From assembly GCF_016097555.1 (NCBI RefSeq), contig NC_054708.1, positions 6,026,334 through 6,090,333 of the forward strand: 64,000 nucleotides of DNA, given 5' to 3'. The stretch comes from Gigantopelta aegis. Lineage: Eukaryota > Mollusca > Gastropoda > Neomphalida > Peltospiridae. Positions within the stretch are counted from its first letter, which is position 1. Every line of letters starts with the position of its first letter. This document shows positions 58,085-64,000 of the stretch, in pieces. The translations under genes and the position numbers were made by a program. The notes beneath the pieces were generated by a model. The model made no database searches. It saw only the letters and a program-made list of their open reading frames with translations, and was not told where the DNA came from.

Positions 58085-59724
58085 CTCGGCAGTGTTATGG
58101 TTAAGGCATGATAAGGAATTCAAAGCTGTTTGGAAACATACAATGTATGAATGTCTTGGTAAATATTTGAATATGAATTTATCTTATAATACATTTAATA
58201 TTGTTTATAATAAAACTGCTTTGGATGCTAGAGTCTTGTTATAATGGGATACTGTCTGAAATAGTGAACCTTTTTTTTAAAGTTAGAGTTTGATCAATTA
58301 TGGTCTCAACCACCTTTCCACAATCCCATTATTACTTATAAAAACACGTTGTTTTTTAACTCATTTATTGAAATTGATATTAGAACTATTGCTGATGAAA
58401 TGATACCTGGGTTTTTTCCTGTATCACCCATTATTGAACATATTTACGAAAAGTGTTCTGATATTTTTGTCAACGATATTTTTTCTGCGTATTATGTAAT
58501 CTTGAACTCTATTCCAGATGAATGGAAACATCTTATTGTAAACAATGATGCAAATTAGTCTCAAGTTTTTAATTTATTTTAAAATAATAATGGGGATACT
58601 ATTAATGTAAATAAATTCAGTGTGAAATTAATACATTCCATATTAATTTCACAGAAATTTAAAATGCCTTCTTGTTTAGCAAAATGGCATGATATGGGTT
58701 TTAATATATTTTGGAAATCTGTTTGGAAAATATATATATATTATAGTGATGAAACGTCTGAATGTATTGATTTGGATTTTAAAATTACACCTAACGTTAT
58801 TTTTACATATCGTAAATTACATGTATTTAAATATGGCAAACTTTTATCAAGTGTATTCAAAAGAAGATGAAGATATGTGTCATTTATTTTTGTATTGTGA
58901 TAAACTTTATGATCTATTTTTTTCTTTTTCATGAAATATTGTTTTTGTCTTTATAACAGCTTAAAAACTATTACTCTTTGGTTGTTGTGTTAAAATACAG
59001 TGCTGTTCGGTGGAATTCGTAAATGTGTTGTTGTCTATATATATATATACAGAGAGAGTATCTTTAACAAGAGACGTATAATAGCTGAGGCAAAGGGTTC
59101 AAACATCAATATCGTATTGTTCTTCAAACATTATAACGTCAGTACTTTACAGTTCTCTTTAATCATTATCGCTATCATAATACATTTTCTATTTTTATAA
59201 ATAAATATGTTAAAAATAATGTTTACCTGGATATCAAACATTATTTAATGGTCTTTAAATATCTCCGTGAAGACGGATTTTTTGTTTCTTTTCTGTTTCG
59301 TACATGTATCTATAATCAATATCCCTCAATTTTAAAATTTATTATGGAAGTTAGTGTGAGTGGGTCTTTGGCGCGCGCGTGCGTGCGTGTGTGCGTGCGT
59401 GCATGTGTGTGTGTGCGTGCGTGTGTGTATATGTGTGTGTGCATGTGTGTGCGTCGTGTGTGTGGTTTCTTGTGGGTGCCTTTGTTTGTATATATGTTTT
59501 TTGTATTATTATTATAAGGCTGGAAGGTGCTGGCGTCGCATCCCGGTAGCGGCTCCCACCCAGAGCACTTGTTAACAACTCATTGGGGAGGTGCAAGACC
59601 TACACCGACTTCTCTCTCACTAACCACTAACCCACTGTCCTGGACAAACAGCTCAGATAGCAAACGCGTGTGCTAAGGACAGCGTGGGATATAAGCACGA
59701 ACATAAGTTAAAATGAATAAATAA
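58085..59724 (+). mobile_element. Head II-type SINE split by a LINE, in the flank of the right esterase copy
   Basis: The SINE start GGTCTCGGCAGTGTTATGG is at 58,085-58,109. Its remainder, from GGCTGGAAGGTGCTGGCGTC to GATATAAGCACGAACATAAG, is at 59,516-59,724. The target duplication is ATAAGACCACCGG on the left (58,073-58,085) and ATAAGACCACTGG on the right (59,726-59,738). The left copy of the segmental duplication has the uninterrupted site near 52,346, so the insertion came after the duplication. Confidence 0.75.
58110..59515 (+). mobile_element. Decayed L1/Tx1-like LINE fragment
   Basis: Broken frames read IEIDIRTIADEMIPGFFPVS, NSIPDEWKHLIVNN, MPSCLAKWHDMGFNIFWKSV, LHVFKYGKLLSSVFKRR and a zinc-knuckle-like DMCHLFLYCDKLYDLFF. 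These correspond in order to the C-terminal part of the LINE frame at 40,701-41,984. Several stops and frame changes are present. It ends with an ATT-rich tail after a CG/TG microsatellite (59,369-59,465). ATAAGG at both junctions is the possible target duplication inside the SINE. Confidence 0.65.
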
Positions 59725-60050
59725 GACCACTGGATAATTTTATTATATCTGAATTTATCTTGAAAGTAAATACCCTTTACAGCTTTTCGACTTTGTATAT
59801 GTACACTATTAACTTCGAAGAACATATATATAATCCGTTTATAATTTTAATATATACTGAATATAATTCGTCAGCTGTAACAGCACTTTCGTCAATGTGG
59901 CTTCTATTTTTGACCAAAAACCCCCCATAACATTGTTATTTTTATAAACTTATTGGAAAGTGATGCTAACAGTAATGATACGGTATGGTACTGCTCATGG
60001 AATGGAAGAACATCTTTCAGCTAAATGTTCTGTCGTCTTCTGATTTCTGT

Positions 60051-60336
60051 CTATATACTAGTAATTATTGATGAAATCAGAACAAATAGGCACAGTCTGG
60101 AATACGACGTAAGACTTCTTCCTCCACTTGTTTGGCAGCCACCAGTATCTGGTTTAGACCGGTTTCGTGCAGAGCTGACTAGTCGAGGGACTAGATTCCT
60201 CCAGAGTGACGTCATGCGTGGGTACATATGATCTTTGACCGACATGTTGGTGTTCAGAGCGAAGTACGATTCAGAAGTGTCGTTGAACTCTGGCCAGCCA
60301 TTTGGAATTTTGTCTGAAAGACTGGCACTGGGGTTT
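60051..60336 (-). CDS. Last exon of the intact cholinesterase-type carboxylesterase
   Basis: The acceptor is TTTGTTACAG before AAACCCC. With the previous exon it reads FAKTG-NPSASLSDKIPNGWP, the usual TGNP motif near the end of the esterase fold, then WPEFNDTSESYFALNTNMSV. The tail has an SGG-type small-residue site followed by a hydrophobic end (RLCLFVLISSIITSI), stop TAG. A hydrophobic C-terminus after a small-residue site suggests GPI anchoring at the cell surface, as in some cholinesterases; this is inference. Confidence 0.88.
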
Positions 60337-60730
60337 CTGTAACAAAGTACAGCATGTTTCGGTTAAATACTTGTAAACTGTGTAACAGTTAATAGTTTCT
60401 AAGGAATATAGTAACACTGCTGTATGTATTTTTATTTTTATTTTTTGTTTGTTTGTTGTTTATTTGTTATTGTTTTTCTTGGTTTGCTTTTTGTTTGCTT
60501 TTGTTTTTGTTTTCTTTCTTCTTCTTTTTTTTTCTTCTTTTTTTGTTGTTGAGGGGGAGGGGGTGGATCATTTGTGAGGAAGGACAGTCATCTAATGTGT
60601 AGATTCTTTGACCACATTTTGATAATATATGACTGTATCTAAAACACTTTCATCTTTGTCCGTTTATATTACAATGATTTGATGCTGAAAAGGACTTATA
60701 TAAAAGCTAGGCTAGGTCTAGACTACATAC

Positions 60731-60884
60731 CCTGTTTTGGCAAAATCCGTTAAAAACGTGATGAGAACATTCGATATTCCCCTTTCCGATGGTGAGATGG
60801 TGGTATCAGCAGATCCAGTGAAAGCTTTCACCTGCAGCTTGGTAAAGCCGAATGTGTAGACCAGGTCAAAACCGTGTATCATGC
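60731..60884 (-). CDS. Catalytic-histidine exon of the carboxylesterase
   Basis: 154 bases, with acceptor CTGTTTTCAG before GCATGATAC and donor CAGG|GTATGT. It encodes GMIHGFDLVYTFGFTK, with His as the third member of the catalytic triad (compare the conserved HGYEIEFVFG of cholinesterases), then the stretch to TFLTDFAKTG. It joins the large exon in frame (AAA G|GC ATG) and the last exon in frame (ACA GG|A AAC). The acceptor and first 45 bases are repeated nine more times upstream. Confidence 0.9.
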
Positions 60885-61450
60885 CTGAAAACAGAACGCA
60901 TGGTAAAGCCGGATGTGTAGACCAGGTCAAAACCGTGTATCATGCCTGAAAACAGAACGTATGGTCAAGCCGAATGTGTAGACCAGGTCAAAACCGTGTA
61001 TCATGCCTGGAAACAGAACGTATGGTAAAGCTGGATGTGTAGACCAGGTCAAAACGGTGTATCATGCCTGAAAACAGAACGTATGGTAAAGCCGGATGTG
61101 TAGACCAGGTCAAAACCGTGTATCATGCCTGGAAACAGAACGTATGGTAAAGCCGAATGTGTAGACCAGGTCAAAACCGTGTATCATGCCTGGAAATAGA
61201 ACGTATGGTAAAGCCGGATGTGTAGACCAGGTCAAAGCCGTGTATCATGCCAGAAAACAGAACGTATGGTAAAGCCGGATGTGTAGTCCAGGTCAAAACC
61301 GTGTATCATGCCTGAAAACAGAACGTATGGTAAAGCCGGATGTGTAGACCAGGTCAAAACCGTGTATCATGTCTGAAAACAGAATGTATGGTAAAGCCGA
61401 ATGTGTAGACCAGGTCAAAACCGTGTATCATGCCTGAAAACAGAACGTAT
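60840..61450 (-). repeat. Exon-derived 61-bp minisatellite with ten splice acceptors, in the esterase gene
   Basis: There are ten units. On the minus strand each has TACGTTCTGTTTTCAG (16 intron bases) plus 45 exon bases, GCATGATACACGG to GGCTTTACCA, including the catalytic-His codon CAC. The last unit (60,840-60,900) is the real exon start, where TTTACCA continues into AGCTGCAGG; in the others TTTACCA joins TACGTTC. Most upstream units have TCC where the real exon has TTC (Phe). 61 bases shift the frame by one per unit, so splicing to the next upstream acceptor reads HDTRF and stops. Confidence 0.95.
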
Positions 61451-62414
61451 AAATTTCACGCAATTTCGAATGACAAACAAACCACATTGGGATCGCCGTT
61501 TTATAAAGTACGGATTAGATCGCATTCCAACTAAAAGCGGAGTTTATTGTCCATTCTAACGTTGACCTTTCCATTGACAGGTCTATGGAAAGAAACACAA
61601 CATTTGTTAAACGACATCTGAGCACATTGTAAAATGCAGATAGTTGGTGTCTAAGCTTTATGGTGTGTCTAACGGAATACTAGAAATTATCTTTTTATAT
61701 TATCACTTCCATAGACAGCGCAGTACAAACCCAGGTCTTTGGTGTACCAGACGTGGCAACATGGTTCACATAACATAATTATTCAAGATAAAATCATGCC
61801 ATTAACGTAGAAAGGAATTCTGAAAGAATGATGTTACAAATGATGTAATGCAGTTTAACAAACTGTTGTTTTTCTTGGGATGTTGGGGGGGGGGGGGGGG
61901 GGGGGGTAATGAGATGGAATTAATAATCATTTTAGAAAAAGATTTAACAATTGTATAACGCTGTTATTTAAAGTCATCGGCTTTAGTTCTCGAGGTACCT
62001 GCACCTTCTTCTATTATGGAAATACATGAGTAACGAGAAAGGCACTGGATTTGCCAATATATAATATTTTTGTACGAGAATGAACTAGGTATCTTTACGT
62101 GCAATAACCAAGCTAATTTTTGGTCGACTATATGCAATTTACCGCTAAAAAGGATGTGGATGTCAAAAATAAATGATCACGTGCTTTAATTTCTAGTTTT
62201 TGTCGAAATAAGGTTCACACACACAACCTGAGGACACACCCCCAGCTATCTTGGCGTGTCTGACCAAGACGGTGAGTTAGTAATTAGTTCTTGGTGCTTT
62301 TGTGATTACTATTTAAAGGGTGTGGCGGACAAAAATGAGGGACAGTGCCTTTAATGGTTGATAGAGCAACAAACTAATATTATTTTACAGTACACATTTC
62401 AGTTTCACACATAC
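61451..62414 (-). other. Intron upstream of the array
   Basis: Contains an old SINE relic (61,580-61,750) that matches the position of 54,855-55,040 in the other copy, and a G-run at 61,886-61,906. No other feature recognised. Confidence 0.6.
61580..61750 (-). mobile_element. Old SINE relic, paralogous to 54,855-55,040
   Basis: Diverged blocks ACAACATTTGTTAAACGACA, TCACTTCCATAGACAGCGCA and TTTGGTGTACCAGACGTGGC in SINE order. Shared position in both esterase copies marks it as older than the duplication. Confidence 0.6.
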
Positions 62415-63541
62415 CTTTAAAAGAAATCCGAGCTAGCTTTTGATCGTGATTGAACAGACAGAGGTACGTCTTCCCTGACCCTTGGACCTCCGAATGGGAC
62501 CTAGCCAGATCCGATGCAGACCTTACAAACATGTCATTTATAAACTTAACCGCGTAATCCTTGTTAATAACGTTTGTTGTGAAGTCCAGCGGGAAAATAT
62601 ATTCAAAAGTTAATGTGTTCAATAGTTCCTTACTTTGGACACCATATCGATTCTTTACATATGGTGTTATAAGTCCAGACTGAAACGTCTTCAGCATTGT
62701 AAAATCTTGTGTTTCTGAAGTATTGAATTTCTTGTCATTCTCCATGGCGATATAGTAGAAAGCTCCACCTTCCACGTTGTTTACTGACATCATGAGGTCT
62801 ACGTCTGGGAAACTGGTTGTCTGTAAGTAATCTCGGTCAACAAGTAGGTCATAAAGATCTCGTGGAATGAAGTCTCCGTCAATTGTTGGTGTATACAGGA
62901 AATCAAGAACTCCAACCTTAACATTATCACGGAGAGGCCAAGAAGCCTTATATAGAACTTTTGCGTCTATATCCTGTAAACACTTTTTAATATTATTGTG
63001 AAGGTTCCTCTTGGAAACAGTCATATGATTCGTTGGGAAGCAGTCGACCAGTTTGGCAAGTTCGTAGGTTACAGGAATTGGATTCTTTTTAATACAGTAA
63101 TATAAACTCTGTGCGACTGCTCTCTTAAACAGACCTTTGGGTTTTGCAGACATTAGATGCATATTAACACTGCACGCCCCGGCAGACTCCCCAAATATTG
63201 TAACTTTCTCTGGATCCCCTCCAAAATATAAAATGTTATCCTTGATCCAGCGAAGGACTGTCAGTTGATCCCAAAGACCATAGTTTCCCGGAATGACGTC
63301 ATCCGAAGTGCTGAGAAAGCCAAATGGTCCGAGGCGATATTGTATGACCACCATGATTACGTCGCCTTGGATTGCTAGACTGGAACTGTCGAACTGCTGC
63401 GCCTTTCCCGTAACGAACCCACCGCCGTGAATCCAGACCATGACGGGTTTTGGGTTTTTAGAAGAGTGATTTGTGGGAGCGTAAATATCTAGGAATACAG
63501 TCTTCCTGTCCATCCACACGTCCATCTTCAAAAACCACTGT
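62415..63541 (-). CDS. Large catalytic exon of the carboxylesterase (alpha/beta hydrolase fold)
   Basis: The acceptor TTTTCAATAG at 63,542 and the donor AAAG|GTATGT at 62,414 bound 375 codons. It begins at QWFLKMDVW, so one or more exons for the N-terminus and signal peptide lie beyond the window's right edge. Landmarks by exon residue: LDIYAPT at 17-23; oxyanion-hole HGGGF at 38-42; [11 protein letters not shown] at 68-78; nucleophile Ser119 in FGESAGA; and Glu in [10 protein letters not shown]. With the His exon this completes the Ser-Glu-His triad, so the enzyme should hydrolyse carboxylic esters. Substrate and acetylcholinesterase activity cannot be inferred. Minus-strand order with the other exons gives an in-frame product of about 521 aa from this exon onward. 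The open frame beyond 63,541 is intron. Confidence 0.92.
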
Positions 63542-63623
63542 CTATTGAAAACAGAAGAAGAAATAATGATATTACTAAAACAAGATATATGTCCACATTG
63601 CATATAAACAAACTCATCAAACC

Positions 63624-63627
<4 letters not shown>

Positions 63628-63715
<88 letters not shown>

Positions 63716-63813
63716 AGAGAGAGAGAGATGGAGATGGAGGGGAGTTAGAGAGATATACATATATATTGAGAGACAGAGAGCGGACACAGAGAGAGTTTTT
63801 AGAGGAGAGTATT

Positions 63814-63847
<34 letters not shown>

Positions 63848-64000
63848 TGAATGGGATTGATAGAAGACTTTATAGTGAGAACGAGACAGACTGATATATA
63901 TATTTATAGAGGAAGGGAGAGAGAGAGGAGGAGAGATAGTGGAGGGGATTGAGAGAGGGAGATACATTATAGTGGAAGAAAGACAGTGCGACACAGAAGA
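63628..64000. repeat. (GA)n microsatellite and degenerate GA-rich tract
   Basis: About 40 GA units at 63,629-63,712, then GA-rich DNA to the window edge. It lies in the esterase intron upstream of the large exon. Ser/Leu-rich frames are artefacts. Confidence 0.95.

Overview
The window is animal DNA, most likely from a mollusc and probably a gastropod. Genes are sparse and intron-containing, microsatellites are long (CT, CA, TA, GA), and the non-coding DNA is filled with tRNA-derived SINEs and short inverted-repeat transposons of the kind common in molluscan genomes. I recognise the repeat style, not the species. There is no operon structure, no CRISPR array and no rRNA. I recognise no LTR retroelement, Polinton or other virus-like fossil.

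Layout. (1) 1-6 kb: repeats, several SINEs, and an inverted-repeat element inside a TA microsatellite. (2) 6.2-7.7 kb, minus strand: an intact single-coding-exon class A G-protein-coupled receptor of 488 aa, with a likely 5' UTR splice acceptor and a GC-rich candidate promoter upstream. (3) 8-29 kb: almost gene-free. It holds SINEs, a three-level nest of transposons (9.6-13.4 kb), a decayed multi-copy gene relic (16.1-16.8 kb), a 1-kb AT-rich satellite (19.3-20.2 kb) and a 2.9-kb 34-bp minisatellite (24.9-27.7 kb). (4) 29.3-46.2 kb, minus strand: a three-exon gene for a small single-pass membrane protein with a polyglutamine/proline-rich tail, which I cannot name. Its 8.3-kb intron is packed with insertions: an L1/Tx1-like LINE with a clean target-site duplication, a 67-bp tandem array and several inverted-repeat elements. 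(5) 45.8-52 kb: nested inverted-repeat elements and microsatellites. (6) 52.1-63.6 kb, minus strand: a segmental duplication of a cholinesterase-type carboxylesterase gene. The right copy (60,051-63,541) has a complete Ser-Glu-His triad over three exons, but its first exon lies beyond the window. The left copy (52,707-56,168) is a truncated pseudogene. A SINE that was itself split by a LINE sits in the downstream flank of the right copy.

The most unusual structure is in both esterase copies. The 3' splice acceptor plus the first 45 bases of the exon carrying the catalytic histidine has been tandemly amplified into a 61-bp minisatellite: 10 units in the right copy and 11 in the left. The true acceptor is the last of ten nearly identical acceptors, and use of the nearest upstream decoys would put the reading frame into a stop codon. 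I know of no described counterpart. RNA evidence would show how the gene is spliced.

The genes shown are unrelated: a receptor, an orphan membrane protein and a duplicated esterase. Nothing suggests that they act together. The window's main interest is in how insertions, tandem amplification and segmental duplication have shaped them.
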